Positions 53,273 through 64,000 of a DNA stretch of 64,000 bases are shown here, piece by piece (within the stretch, counting starts at the first letter, position 1; each line of letters opens with the position of its first letter). Made by a program: the position numbers and the translations under genes. The notes beneath the pieces were generated by a model. The model was not told the origin of the DNA and did not search any database. It was given only the letters and a program-made list of their open reading frames with translations. The stretch is from Hyalomma asiaticum (taxonomy: Eukaryota; Arthropoda; Arachnida; Ixodida; Ixodidae): assembly GCA_013339685.2 (NCBI GenBank), contig CM023481.1:243866716-243930715 (forward strand), in the 5' to 3' direction.

Positions 53273-55429
53273 TATCACGGGTATGCGATGTGCAGTCTCG
53301 TACAATTTCGCCAAGTGCTATGTATAGCTGTGGTTTTTAGAATATTAAGTACGTGCTGCATGAGATTTTATAAGAACCAAAATCCACTTTATTTCCAGCA
53401 CACTTGTTGAGGTCCTCCAGGCACAAAGCTGTGCCAACAGCTTGACAGGACGTGGGGTTCTAGAGAGGGCAGCATGAAGTGGATTTTACACAATCGTAAT
53501 CATTGTACAGCACAGTTACAGCCACCACAAAACAAACAATAAGCAGTTATAGTATAGCATTCATCACTGCATCATGCACTATACACAAAAAACATTGCGT
53601 CTACAACATATTTAGTTGAGTATTCCACTATGATTCCACAATATTGGCTCAATAGACAGGCACAATGCGCACTGGGCATGCTCCAACATGTTTGTTAGCG
53701 CCATCTGGTGGCAACAAACATGATTAAAGTTCTACTTTTAAGCTTTCTCGAGCCAAGCCAAACGAACCCAAAGTTGCACTATAGTGCAACCGTAGAGGAA
53801 GGTGCGATCAATCTGTGCATGCGCATTGAGGACATGTTATATTTTAGAAAGCGTACACTAAGCTTAAGCGGGCACTAATACTGTGTAATATAAGGAAAAC
53901 TCGATGAGGAAAGGGATGCGGTGTCATACATTTCACAGCTGTCATTTCATTAGTGCTGCAAATCTACACCAATGCAGCACTAAATATAATCACCTCAATC
54001 TTGCGGCAATTTAATGGTGCAGCTTCAAGCTCTAGCACTGGTCGTCTTTGAGTAACCATAATTGTCATGAAAAAAAAAATTTTTTAGTAGTATCAATAAC
54101 GGATGTTTGCAGTGGATGTTGGGCCGGGTTTAAGAATGCAACATCAAAACCACTGTCGCACAGCACCATTGCTTCTCTACAAGCACTGCTCCGGCCTTAG
54201 GGCCTTTGCAGCCTTGGTGGCTTTGCTTCGCGACCAGCAACACATGAAAGAGCCAGACATCCTGGCGCCTCTTTCCCTGGCCCGTAGTAGCCGCCAAGCG
54301 CTGTTTGGGCACTTTGACCAGGCTGTTCGGCTCATCACAACAGGCAGGGGATTTCTGCTTGCTTCCATATCTGCGGGGAAGGCAAGCTGGTGCCTTGTCG
54401 ACGGCATGGCGTCAATCTAGGTTTGCTGCCTCAAAATGCTCAAAGCCATAGTGGTTGCACTTGGTGAGGAATGCGGAAAGGTGCAGAAGTATGTATGCGG
54501 ACGACGGTTTGTAACTTGATGACTTGGTTCACAAGCGATGCAATGGCAATGCAATGTCATTTTGCACATCTTTACATTGGCATGCATTATATTTAAGTAT
54601 GCCATATTTTTCAAGGGTGATATAAATTGAAATAATGGAATGAAAAGGGAATAAAGTGATTCAACATGGACCATAGGTGAAGACTGTTAATTGGTGTATA
54701 TCACGTGCATGCAAGTAACCATGATTCAAAGATGAGTTCAAGGAGATTAATGTGTATCAAAAATGAGGTAATTTTAGCTAACGTGGATTATATTCGGCTT
54801 GTGATAGCATGCGTGTGTTTGAGGGAGGGGTGCAGCTGCGCTTATAACCATAGCAGACATGATCTTCCCTTCACCTACACTGCAGCTCTTTTCTCGAACA
54901 TCGGTAAGAAAAGAGCAGATAAACACAACGGAAACATCAGCGAATCACTGTTCTGCACTTCCTGCAGCCTTCACTTTGAGTGGAATAACACTTTAATATT
55001 TATACGACAAAGAGTTCAGTAATTCTGTGTAAAGTATAAGTGTGCCACATTTTTGTACTTTGGTGCACAGGCAAATAAATGCAGCACAGTATTGTGTCAT
55101 AATTGTGGTAGATGAAAATGAGCTCTGAATTAAGAGTGAGATTTGACATTCTTTGCTGTGGCAAGGAGTCTGTGTGTCAGCAAGACAAATGCAAGAAATG
55201 ATAGTTAGAGCTCACTGCATTTGTATAATAGGTCAGTCTGATTTCACAAAACCTAAATTACATCTTTAAGTGACACCGGCTGGATTTGACAATAACGCAT
55301 TCATTTGCTAAAGATGTAAAATTCTAACTGTGCATTGCTGAGCGTAAAGCAGGCAAATAAATTAAAATCACCCATATTCACCCATGTTTATTGTGTAGAG
55401 TACAGTTGTGCTCCTCAGAGCCAGACTCG
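53273..55429. other. No gene recognised
   Basis: Mixed intron DNA. The + frame at 54103-54420 is 105 codons long but has no recognised domain and competes with two minus-strand frames. Confidence 0.4.
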
Positions 55430-55780
55430 CTAGTACCCAGAGTCTCAGACGTACACCTCCACTGGGCTCTTTTGAAGTCGGACTTATGAATATTGAATAT
55501 CCCACTCCAGTGAGCTTGTTCAGACTGAAACTCATCAAAATTTTACTCAGATGGTATCACTTGGACTCAAAATTACCACTATTCCGCTCGTCTGAGCTCT
55601 CTCGGACTCAGACTCGTGAATATCCCTCCGAAGTACACTCACTCAGACTCAAACTTGCACGAAATTTGCCCAGCCAAACTCACTAGAGCTTAAGCTCATG
55701 ATAGTTTGCTGAGATGGACTCACTTAAACTCTCGCTGAAAATTCATTCAGAGTCGGAGTGAGCGGACCCATGAGTCAGTT
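55430..55780. repeat. ACTCA-rich degenerate minisatellite (second long stretch)
   Basis: Words ACTCGGACTCAGACTCG, CACTCACTCAGACTCAAAC and GACTCACTTAAACTC recur over about 350 bp. Composition and spacing match 52825-53035. Confidence 0.65.
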
Positions 55781-57678
55781 TGCCGATCTAGGATTATTGG
55801 TAACATTCACCTTCAATATTTTGCCGCATCCCAATGTAGTATGGATCGCTATTGCTAAATCACTGCAAAATATTGCGCCAATTGCAGAAGATTCTTTGCA
55901 CTAGCAGAAGATGCATACGCAAACATTCAACCTGCTGTGCAATTCGGGAGCTTTTTTGCCGGCTACCTAAGTGGCTTTGCCTATGCGAGTTCATGGGTTC
56001 TGCTTGCCAAGCACGAGTAAAACATGGGAGAGACAACAAAAGAATGCTGGGATCCCAGCGCCTGAGGCCCCGAACTATAATAAAGTCCAATTTACTCGCA
56101 CCAGCATTCTAGGGGTTACGGGGAACACCTTAAGAAGCACATGGCTGCTCAGAGCAGCCCCAATGAGATTTGGCAGTATTGCTTCAAAGCTTTTCGCTAC
56201 TTTTAAAAAAGAAAAGGGAAAAATATCTGGGGACTTTATCCACTGCACAGGCAGGGGCAGCTGAAAACTCTGTAGGTTGAGTTGTTTCAATCTTTAATGA
56301 TGCACATATATAAAATGTAAAAAATTTGACAACACAGAGTACTGGTATTGGTATGGTGATGACCAGGAGTACCTGTTGCTGCTCTACCAGTGCAATTCGT
56401 TTGTGCGAAATCACCAAAACCATATCAGGGTCCTTAAAGGCTTTTGCTTTAAAAAGTCTACCACCAATTATGCTGTGCATTACTGAAATAAGGTGGTCAT
56501 GGTGATGCGCATCATCGTGGAGTGTAGATATTGTGCATGCTACCTTGACTCCTCTATCAGTTTGGCAATGCTCTGCAAACTTTTATCAAACCATTGGTAC
56601 TGTATGTCTACAGTAGTGCTATTGCCATTCACATGCAAGCTTAATAGGCTCTTGTGGTGTGGGCTTCCCTTGCACTGGACCTTTTAAGGCTCAGCGTGCC
56701 ACCTGCTGGCATGGGGAGGATGAAATCGCGTACTAGTGGTACAAACCCATCACGCTACGTGAGTTGGCTGTGCAGGTATCTCATGTGTGTGTGGTGTGTG
56801 TTGCATGTGTCTTTCATTTTTAAAACCCTGACGAAGTTCTAGGCATTTCTTTCTGGAGGTCTGTTATGCTATACCAGACCATTTTAAAACAGCTTAGCAG
56901 TTAGCTTGCCTTATCTGAGGAATATAATGAAAACGGTTACTAGAACGACATGCACTGCGACAAAGCATCACTGTTACTGTTGCAACTTGAATTGCCACAT
57001 AAAAATATAATTGGGTCCAAATTTTCAACCTTGCCTGTTTTCATACAGTGAGAAGTCCTCAGCCAGGAAGAGTAATAACTATTAAACAAGCTCTTATTGT
57101 GTGTGTGGTAACAGGCTTACTTCACGTGTGTCAGGTGGTTAACTGAATGCAATGAGCCTTTCTGAGAGCAATTTTGCTGCGTTTATTCTTAAACATTGCA
57201 TGCCATCTTGGTAAGACCTCTACGGGAAATGAGCTGCAGGATCTATGAAGGTACAAATGGAAAGAATAATGCAACAAAATTGACAGGACACGTGAAAGAA
57301 TACATTGTTGCATGGTTTAGTTGCATCAATATTTCATCTTATGCTACACATGTTCACCATCATTCTGGTTGCACAAGAACGGATGAAGAACTCGTTCACT
57401 TTGCTTAGTGACGCTAAAAGGCATGAGAAGCTGAAACCCGCTGTATGGGATCAAGAAATGGGATTTCTGTCTCTGCTTTCGAAACATTCGGGTGTGTGAA
57501 AAGCATTTTCTCAAGTAACATAATATTTCACAACGGGCAAATCATATGGGCCACTGTAGTGACATTGCAGCACTAGAAAACGAAGTTGAATACCGTACCG
57601 TAATTGAGTACCTAACAGTATGAAGCTTTTCTGTGTTTAAAACATTTCAAGGCTACAGTGTTGCAGTTATTGTTTATT
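55781..57678. other. No gene recognised
   Basis: Intron sequence. Short frames with no domain signal. A MITE-like word TCAGGGTCCTTAAAGG lies near 56427. Confidence 0.4.
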
Positions 57679-58633
57679 AAAGGGGCCCTGCAACATTTTT
57701 GAACATAGCCAGAACATAGCCAGAAAATGGACATAGCCAGAAACCAGAATCAGTTGTGGATGCTTCCGTGAACAAATGAGCCAGATGTTGCGCTGCATGC
57801 CCCGTACAATTCACAGTTCAGTTTCAAACATAGCTGGAAAGTGTTCACTGTTCTTTCAACAAATGACGTTACATGGTGCACCAACTAAGTCGCCTGCATT
57901 TTTTATGCATGTTTTACTTATTTGTATAATTCAAAAACAAAGCATAATAGATGATCTTCGTGCGATCATGAAATGACCCAATGTTATTTCTGCCTAAAGT
58001 GACTTAGTTGGTGCGTCATGTGACATCATATTGTCACGTGGTTGTGACACACGCAGCACTCGAGATGAAGCACGCAGGACACAAGGTGATGTCAGGTGAA
58101 CTGTTTATTGGGCGAACTTGTGCCCAGAAAAACAAGGCCATTCACAATTCGCAGCAACAGCGGCGTGAACAGTCGTCGGTCGACGGAAAGACTGACAAGC
58201 GGCGTAATGCGTCGGCTTTTATACACGCATCATAACGTGTTCTCGCATTATCTCTGGAGTTCCAGAATTCACTGAAATGTGCGCGTCAAGCATGCAAAGT
58301 CTCAAGAATGGTCGACACGGTTCCAGAAGTGGCATGCGAGACAAACGCGGCCTGCGTTGTGCGTAACAGAAAGTGATAACAGCGCTCGCCGCAAACAATC
58401 AAAACGTGCGCGCGTGCCACTAGGAAGTGATAACGGCTTTCCACTTAAACCAAAACAACCGCACGTGTCAATATGTTGAAAAAAGAGCAGACACTTTCCA
58501 GCTATGTTTGAGACCAAATTGCAAATGCCCTGGTGCGTGTAGTGCAATAATACTATAACTCGCATGTTCACAGGAGCCTCCACAACTGATTGGCACATCT
58601 GCCTTTGTTCAAAAAGTGTTGCAAGGCCCCTTT
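57679..58633. mobile_element. Foldback/MITE element of the AAAGGG-CCCTG family
   Basis: The ends are inverted: AAAGGGGCCCTGCAACATTT on the left, and the complement of the right end reads AAAGGGGCCTTGCAACACTT. Homology extends inward for about 180 bp on the left (to 57860) and 160 bp on the right (from 58474), with CAAACATAGCTGGAAAGTGT in both arms. The interior (58026-58450) contains TATTGGGCGAACTTGTGCCC, which looks like part of a tick Gypsy LTR in minus orientation, possibly a solo LTR. Confidence 0.72.
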
Positions 58634-59638
58634 GAGCTGAAGTCAACAGTTCTGCTCTTAGCACATCTGACACCTTGTACAAGACTGCTTTTTGCCAATC
58701 TGCCACATATTGTGACTTTTTCTTAACCTTTCTCCAAGTGTATGCACAGTTCGACATCATGGCTACAAAAAAACTGTAAGCATTTGTTGACTGCTTGTGC
58801 ACATTGTGTGCAGTAACAAGCACATTCTGCAACCCTTATTTCATATGACTGTTCCACTTTCGAGATTAAGTTTAAGCTGCTCTACCTTTCATATTTACAA
58901 GTACTTTTGGTAATATTACCATGGGCTGCACTTCAGAGCATTTTTAAGCTGTAAGCCCGCCCCCCCCCCCCCCCTTCTTACGCAAAAGAGGAGCTGTAAC
59001 AATATGTGCATGTTTTTGTAAAGATATGGCCAAGTTGCTTCGCTGATGTCGTCAAAAACACCCCAGTTTTACAGCTACCTTCAGGTGTAAATCTAGTTAG
59101 AGCTGAAATTGTTTGGAGGGCATCACATGGGTTCCACAGTTGCTCTCCATGGCATAGTGTGTGCAAACAATAATTGGCCTGCATGGTGACTGGTGCTCTT
59201 TCGTGCTATTGGGGAGCACTGGCTGCACTGGGCTAACGAATTATGATATCCAGTGAAACTGGAAGTCTTATTCTTGCATTATGAGAAAAATTTTGCCTCC
59301 AAAGCAAATTTACTTTTTCACTGGCAGCACAGATAAGCACCAGCTGCCATGCTTTTGTTTTTCACTTTCTGACCTTTTTGCAGTTGGTACTTCTGCAAAT
59401 TCACTCATAGCGAATTCGAAAGAGTAACATGTCATTGCTTTATATTGCTCTGTTTTTTGTGTTCAGGCAATGCAATGCAAATCATTCATTACTATTCCCC
59501 ATTAAATAGAAAGCCCAGAGGCACAACATGTTTTCCTTAATTAGGTGCTATGATCAAATAAAGTGCATACAGCCAGATTAGGGTGTAGCATATCTCATTT
59601 ATTTATTGTCTTTAATTCTTTTTGTATGTGCAACACAG
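58634..59638. other. No gene recognised
   Basis: Intron DNA before the last TOPBP1 exon. It has a poly-C tract at 58959-58974 and an AT-rich end with the acceptor at 59637-59638. Confidence 0.45.
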
Positions 59639-60112
59639 GGGCAGCAAGCTTTCGCTCCTCGCCGGTGGCGTCAGCGCATTGCCCAAGATGCTGACCACAA
59701 AGGTGCATTCTCGAATTGGCGTGTGGCCATCTATGCAAATGCCTCCAAGGAAGCAGCCTATGTGAACATTCTCACTGCTGGTGGGGCCACCATTGTGTCA
59801 ACGGAAGTTGTTGGTGCTGACCTAGAGGCTGGAGAGATCACACATGCTCTCTTTGACACCGGAATGGCAAAAGGCGTGCAGCTGGACCTGCTCATCAGTG
59901 CTGGGACTTTGTGTCTTAAAGCTGAGTATATGGCAACATTCCTCGTTGATGATCCTGTCCCACCAGCTGAGAAGTTCTACATCCCTGAGGTGCTCAAGCT
60001 TTTGGACGTCTCCGGTAGCACCGATTCAGTCACAGCTGCAAGCAAAAGAACAGCAGCTAGCGCATCAGCTCGTAGTAACCTGGCCTTAGGAGCAAAGCGG
60101 AAGAAACAGTGA
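59639..60112 (+). CDS. TOPBP1: TOPBP1, last exon (C-terminal BRCT8)
   Basis: 157 codons plus stop. It starts in phase 0 with GQQAFAPRRWRQRIAQD, a basic linker, then the C-terminal BRCT: KGAFSNWRVAIYANASKEAA, ILTAGGATIVSTEV (strand with the Gly pair), THALFDTG, and AEYMATFLVDDPVPPAEKFY. It ends with a basic, nuclear-localisation-like tail, GAKRKKQ. In vertebrate TOPBP1 the C-terminal BRCT 7/8 pair binds phosphorylated BACH1/FANCJ and ATR-pathway partners. The match in order and length to the vertebrate C-terminus is strong. Confidence 0.9.
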   Translation, partial: GQQAFAPRRWRQRIAQDADHKGAFSNWRVAIYANASKEAAYVNILTAGGATIVSTEVVGADLEAGEITHALFDTGMAKGVQLDLLISAGTLCLKAEYMATFLVDDPVPPAEKFYIPEVLKLLDVSGSTDSVTAASKRTAASASARSNLALGAKRKKQ

Positions 60113-60580
60113 TTGGACTGCGGCACTGAAGCCAACAAGAAGAAACAACATAATTAAAGGCTATGGGCATAATGTTGGGATTACCAGTGTGCAAGGGTTA
60201 CTGTACTACTGTGCATGCCTTTCTTTGTCTATTAACAGTGCAGTTGCAGAAAAATGTTGCAGATAAAACAAAATTGGTGTTCAAATGACCTTTGAACATT
60301 TGTAGAGTATTTTACGTACAGATTTTATGAGCAAGTTTTTACCTTGTGTACTTGATGTTGCTTGACATATTTAAATGTGTAAATGTGTGTCTTCATGACT
60401 GAGAAGCACCAGCTGGAGCACCCCTTGAACTCCCCCCCCCTCTCCCGTTTTACCAGAAAGTGTTTTTATGCCTTGGAGCATCGGGTATATTTTTATGTTG
60501 TATTTATTTTATTCTCATGCCACATATCTGGCTTGTTTCATCACATGGTTCAATAAACATGTATTCATTGGTTTGCTCAC
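60113..60580 (+). other. TOPBP1: TOPBP1 3' UTR and polyadenylation signal
   Basis: Follows the stop codon. AATAAA lies at 60552-60557 in CAATAAACATG, so transcripts probably end near 60575. A poly-C tract lies at 60431-60440. Confidence 0.75.
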
Positions 60581-60604
60581 TCAGCATTGTCTGACCTGCC
60601 ATAC

Positions 60605-60642
60605 GCCATGGTAGCTCAGTGGTGATAGTGTCGGGCTGCGGT
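60605..60642 (+). repeat. tRNA-like SINE head scrap
   Basis: CGCCATGGTAGCTCAGTGG resembles a tRNA A box region. It is cut off at the CCACCACC-type end of the following LINE fragment. Confidence 0.5.
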
Positions 60643-61075
60643 GGTGGTGGTGAAAAACGTTATTGATGAGAAGGCCAAAAGTAAAGAAAATTAAAAGGCA
60701 GTGTTCAGGCTGCTGATTGTGGCGTCAGGCCGTGCCTAATCACAACGGCCTCTGCCCAGGTCACCAGCCGAAGCTGGAGGTCCAGCTCGGCGCTAGACAA
60801 AGCAGACTCCCACAGGTGCGGAATGGTTAGATGGCTGTTGCATATCTGCTCTTTTGGTTTCAGTGCATCATCATAGTCGGGGATACAATTTAAGGCCCAA
60901 CCACAGGCACGCGTCAGCATGCATCAAAAGTGTGAAATGAGTCGCTCTCAGAGGAAGTCGACGCGCCGCAGTACAAGAGGATCTGGGCATGCCAGATATT
61001 TTCGCTCGCATATGGCTCGTGTCGCCAGGTCTACCAATCAAAGGCCGTGAAGCTTCCCGCCAGGTATTCATGCCA
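60643..61075 (-). mobile_element. LINE 3' fragment
   Basis: On the minus strand the ORF tail reads TIPHLWESALSSAELDLQLR and LVTWAEAVVIRHGL, then stop at about 60705. It is followed by TTTTGGCCTTCTCATCAATA and a CACCACCACC end at 60643-60652. This pattern (W-x-x-A-L-L-S-S-x-D/E-L-D-x-Q) is that of tick LINE C-termini of another family from the I-group copy. The upstream part is missing. Confidence 0.6.
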
Positions 61076-62945
61076 TGGCAGTCGTCACTGCAAAGACGCG
61101 ACCAAGTTCTGGGGAAGCATGGAAGCGTTACTGAATGAGCATGTTGTTAACTATAGCCGACAGCGATACAATTAAGGACCATGAGTGCCGCATTGTGATG
61201 TGATATTGTGCCTATAGCTCCAGCGGCGCCGACTGATCCTACCTTCCGGCTGTCACCAGCTTGAGTGTGACTGCTGCTAAGTCAAAGCATCATACTGAAG
61301 ACTGCCGCTGTACCTGTGCTTCTTTGTACCCCTGCATGGATTGAGTAGAGACATGCTTTCAAATTTTGAAGTCTGGAACACCAACCCCTGCCTGCTGCGA
61401 AACCAACTGTGAGCAATGTCCATATTCAGCATAAGCCTAGTGCGGCACTAGACTTCGCCTGAACAAGCTCAGTTAGAACTTAAGTGACTGATTCGTTTGG
61501 TTTACATTACAACAAACATTATAACAATACTCGTAATCGTGACCGTGTGTGGTGCTTATGCAGGAGTGTTGAACGGCTGTGTATTTCACACGCGGTACCT
61601 GCTTTCATTGCTGCCAAAGGTGGACACCATGCTGGCCAGCACTTTTCTGTGATATCTAGATACAACATAAGGGGATGGCACACTACAGTGCTCAAGCATT
61701 TCTTGATTCAGGACAAGTCGTTTACGTGTGATGCTAAGCCAGCAACAAGTGAACATCATTTACAGCTTTGGGCAGTCGTTACCACTGTCATTGTTAACTC
61801 TGTCTAGAATTGAAGCTCGAACGTGCGTGAAAGTAGTGATGTAACAAAAATATTGCACGCATGAAAAAAAATGCTGCTTTAGCTGTGTGCTGTTTTGCTT
61901 CCTGCCCCTTGTTCCGCTTCTGTACCACGCAGCTACGCAGTGTACACAGTGGCACATGCTTAGTTTCACATACCTTGTTTTGCATGTTGTCTGTTCTATC
62001 ACACACACACGGGCGTAATGCAACAGCAGGCAGCATCTGCAAACTGATTATGTAAAGAAGCGTTCCTCTTGAGCACTGTTCACACAAGTGTGTGTGTGCG
62101 TGTGTGTGTGTGTGTGTGTGCACGCGCGTGCACGTGTTTTACACTGGACATACGATCAGCTAGGCTTGAGACACATGCCTTTTTAAATATCAAATGCACA
62201 AAGGCTTAGAAAAACAAGGACGGCATGGCACCAAATGTACTGGCATTGTTCACTGAATAAATGTGCAGTATTGGAGCACAGAAGATTGTTGAAGAGAAAT
62301 GAATTATAGTAAAGCGTCATAATGAAAGTGAAGGAGGAGTCATAATTAGTACTTTGTTCTAACCATTAGTTTCTTATAGCCAATATTCATGTTATCTATG
62401 GGAACTTCAAGAAGAAATATGGTTGCTTCGTTATGTCCATTTGTTATATCCCACTTCATTATGACAAGGTTCTACTGTATATATTTGCAGCTAAAGTAGC
62501 TGATATAAACATTGGTCTGTGTAAATTATTGGAAAAAAATTCTTATAGTGTAATCTTCCTAAATGACAGATGGTTTGCCTGACCGACCTTATATTATAGT
62601 GCAGATCTACCCTGTTATTCCAATTAGCAAGTGCCAGATCTATAAGCACCAATACCTGTCGGGCCATTCAGAGCTGTCATCGTTTCCTCTTCCTCAAAAG
62701 CATGATTGAAAACTTTTTTTACGATTTCAAATAACACTATTAAACTGTAGTGACTGTACATCAGGAAGAGCAAAGCAGAGTATTCATATAAAAGGTTCAT
62801 ACATTTTCTCACATACACTCTTCATGCATGTATTCATGCATGAATACATGCATACTTGGTGTTAACATTTACAGAGCTTTCTGAACAGGTGCTGTTGAAC
62901 TTTTTCAAGTGCCACAAGTTGCGTCAAATAATTATAAGTACATCT
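61076..62945. other. No gene recognised
   Basis: Intergenic sequence beyond TOPBP1. It contains a GT microsatellite (62088-62120) and short dispersed direct repeats of TGCATG-type near 62824-62851. No coding signal. Confidence 0.45.
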
Positions 62946-62946
62946 T

Positions 62947-63345
62947 GCATTAATAAAGGCCGCTCAACCACAAAGTGCTCACAAAGCATTCTGAAACTGC
63001 TTCTTTAGAATTTTAGGAGTAACAATACTCACACCGCACAGTTACAAGCCCGTGTACCATACGATGTCTATGCACCTTAGAACTGCAGGTGGTCGAAATT
63101 TCTGGAGCCCTCCACTACGGTGTCTCTCATAAAAATATTGGGGTTTTTGGTCATAAAACCCCCCAAAATCGCAATTATAAGCATGCTTTGTGTTAATTAA
63201 AGGCCCTTCAAACACAAATAGCTCTCAAAAGCATGCTAATACAGTCTTTACTTAGAGTTTTAGGAGTGACAGTAGTTGCACCATACAATTGCAAGCATGC
63301 CTTGTGTTTATAAGCAACTTTTAATCACAAGCAGCTGTCAAAAGG
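62947..63345. repeat. About 100-bp direct repeat interrupted by a SINE
   Basis: Unit 1 (62950-63048) and unit 2 (63193-63295) share TTAATNAAAGGC, CACAAA, GCTC-CAAA-GCAT and TTTTAGGAGT in the same order. A partial third unit follows to about 63345. The Ruka fragment 63049-63180 separates the first two. Confidence 0.65.
63049..63180 (+). mobile_element. Ruka-type SINE, 5'-truncated
   Basis: It starts within the body (CCCGTGTACCATACGATGTC), includes GGTCGAAATTTCTGGAGCCC and CATAAAACCCCCC. The tRNA-like head is missing. Confidence 0.75.
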
Positions 63346-63407
63346 TACATGCGCATGTATAGTTTTTTACACCGAATTATTGGCGCTGTCACGTGGTTAC
63401 TTTAACA

Positions 63408-63484
63408 TCTTCTTTCACGGTAAATATCAAAACGGTAAATATCATCTTCTTTAACGGCCTTCTTTAACGGTAAATATCAAAACA
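63408..63484. repeat. Short tandem repeat (about 25 bp units)
   Basis: CTTCTTTAACGGTAAATATC-like units recur three times with shortened copies. Confidence 0.65.
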
Positions 63485-63799
63485 CTGAAAAATGCTGCTT
63501 AAGGGAATTTCTTTTTATTTGATCTACAACTTTCGCATTGACATAGTGAATGAATTGGGCGCCCGCAAATAGGAAATTGTTGTATTGACAATTTCTTGCT
63601 GAAGCGCACAAAAAAAATTTTGTTAATTAGTTTCTTCTCATTGTTGATCATGAAGAATAAAAAAATCACAGCATATCCACGGAGTGAGTGATGATGAGTG
63701 GGCGAAGCTCCGGAGGTTCATCGTAGATCGTACCGAGTTCCGGATTAATTTAGTTAACGCGTACGCTACGAATCCTTATGGTTCAACTGCGCACAAGTG

Positions 63800-63800
<1 letters not shown>
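63485..63800. other. No gene recognised
   Basis: AT-rich sequence followed by a short GC-balanced part (GTGGGCGAAGCTCCGGAGG). Nothing coding is visible. Confidence 0.4.

Positions 63801-63804
<4 letters not shown>

Positions 63805-63881
<77 letters not shown>
63805..63881. repeat. CT and TA microsatellite
   Basis: A CT run (63805-63832) passes directly into a TA run (63833-63881). Confidence 0.9.
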
Positions 63882-63883
<2 letters not shown>

Positions 63884-64000
63884 GTGGCCGGTGAACGGTT
63901 CTCCAGCGCGAGCAGTCGGTATTTTTCAATCAAGAAACTCGCTAGAAGACGCTTCCTGCGCCAACGTTGTCTCTCGCGGGTGAGGGCGCGTTCTCCTTCG

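Larger units (their letters stand above)
39940..59638 (+). other. TOPBP1: TOPBP1 terminal intron, 19.7 kb
   Basis: The donor GTAAGC at 39940 and the acceptor CAACACAG ending at 59638 are both phase 0. Joining them gives a plausible protein (SHKGK to GQQAFAPRRW), and vertebrate TOPBP1 has no extra domain between BRCT7 and this segment. The intron is filled with transposons listed separately. The regions between them (39950-40823, 53273-55430, 55781-57678, 58634-59600) show no coding or RNA gene that I can support. Confidence 0.85.

Noticed and set aside
54103..54420. 105-codon + strand ORF as a hidden exon
   Set aside because: No domain, no splice-site support, and two minus-strand frames of similar quality overlap it.
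1..64000. Bacterial, viral or CRISPR-type system
   Set aside because: No operons, CRISPR arrays, phage or viral genes were seen. Coding sequences are eukaryotic transposons and one intron-containing gene.

Overview
This window looks like nuclear DNA of a hard tick (Ixodidae, probably metastriate). The reasons are repeated tRNA-derived SINEs of the Ruka type, RTE-like and I-like LINEs, BEL/Pao and Gypsy elements, Penelope-like GIY-YIG sequence, several THAP-domain sequences, and one very intron-rich arthropod gene. There are no bacterial operons, CRISPR arrays or rRNA genes. Most of the window is transposable elements in different states of decay. Species assignment is inference.

The one confident host gene is TOPBP1 (DNA topoisomerase II-binding protein 1, mus101/Dpb11 family) on the + strand. 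One 3.5-kb exon (36403-39939) carries BRCT modules 2 to 7 and the ATR-activation motif. The last exon (59639-60112) carries the C-terminal BRCT domain and the stop codon, and an AATAAA signal follows at 60552. The intron between them is 19.7 kb. It holds a pogo/Tigger-like DNA transposon, an apparently intact I-group LINE with two open ORFs (43297-48334), a Penelope-like fragment, two Ruka SINEs, an antisense THAP-domain ORF, a near-perfect 103-nt hairpin and a foldback element. The N-terminal exons (BRCT 0, 1 and the start of BRCT 2) were not found.

Region by region. 1-4030: decayed Jockey/I-like LINE and an RTE-like endonuclease fragment, both +. 4030-16880: a deep transposon nest. An I-like LINE on the minus strand is split into a 3' part (about 4031-4608) and a 5' part (16113-16880) by a P-element-like THAP transposon (4609-16112) with 54-bp terminal inverted repeats and an imperfect 8-bp target duplication. 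Inside it lie an RTE-type LINE (9413-14337, minus), itself split by a long-TIR foldback element (9774-11096) and a deleted BEL/Pao retrotransposon (11971-14266), and a 1.5-kb TIR element with an 8-bp duplication (14468-16002). 16880-22900: SINEs, a THAP pseudogene, MITE ends and a 1-kb AT-rich degenerate array. 22908-26100: decayed Ty3/Gypsy element. 27-30 kb: two more THAP sequences and SINEs. 30-31.3 kb: CATG-rich satellite-like DNA. 31.4-36.4 kb: a TTAA-type MITE, a foldback element and unassigned DNA upstream of the TOPBP1 exon. 60.6-64 kb: LINE and SINE remnants, duplications and microsatellites.

Five THAP zinc-finger sequences in 64 kb, only one of them inside a recognisable P-like transposase, and the dated nesting order of at least six elements are the most informative features beyond the host gene.
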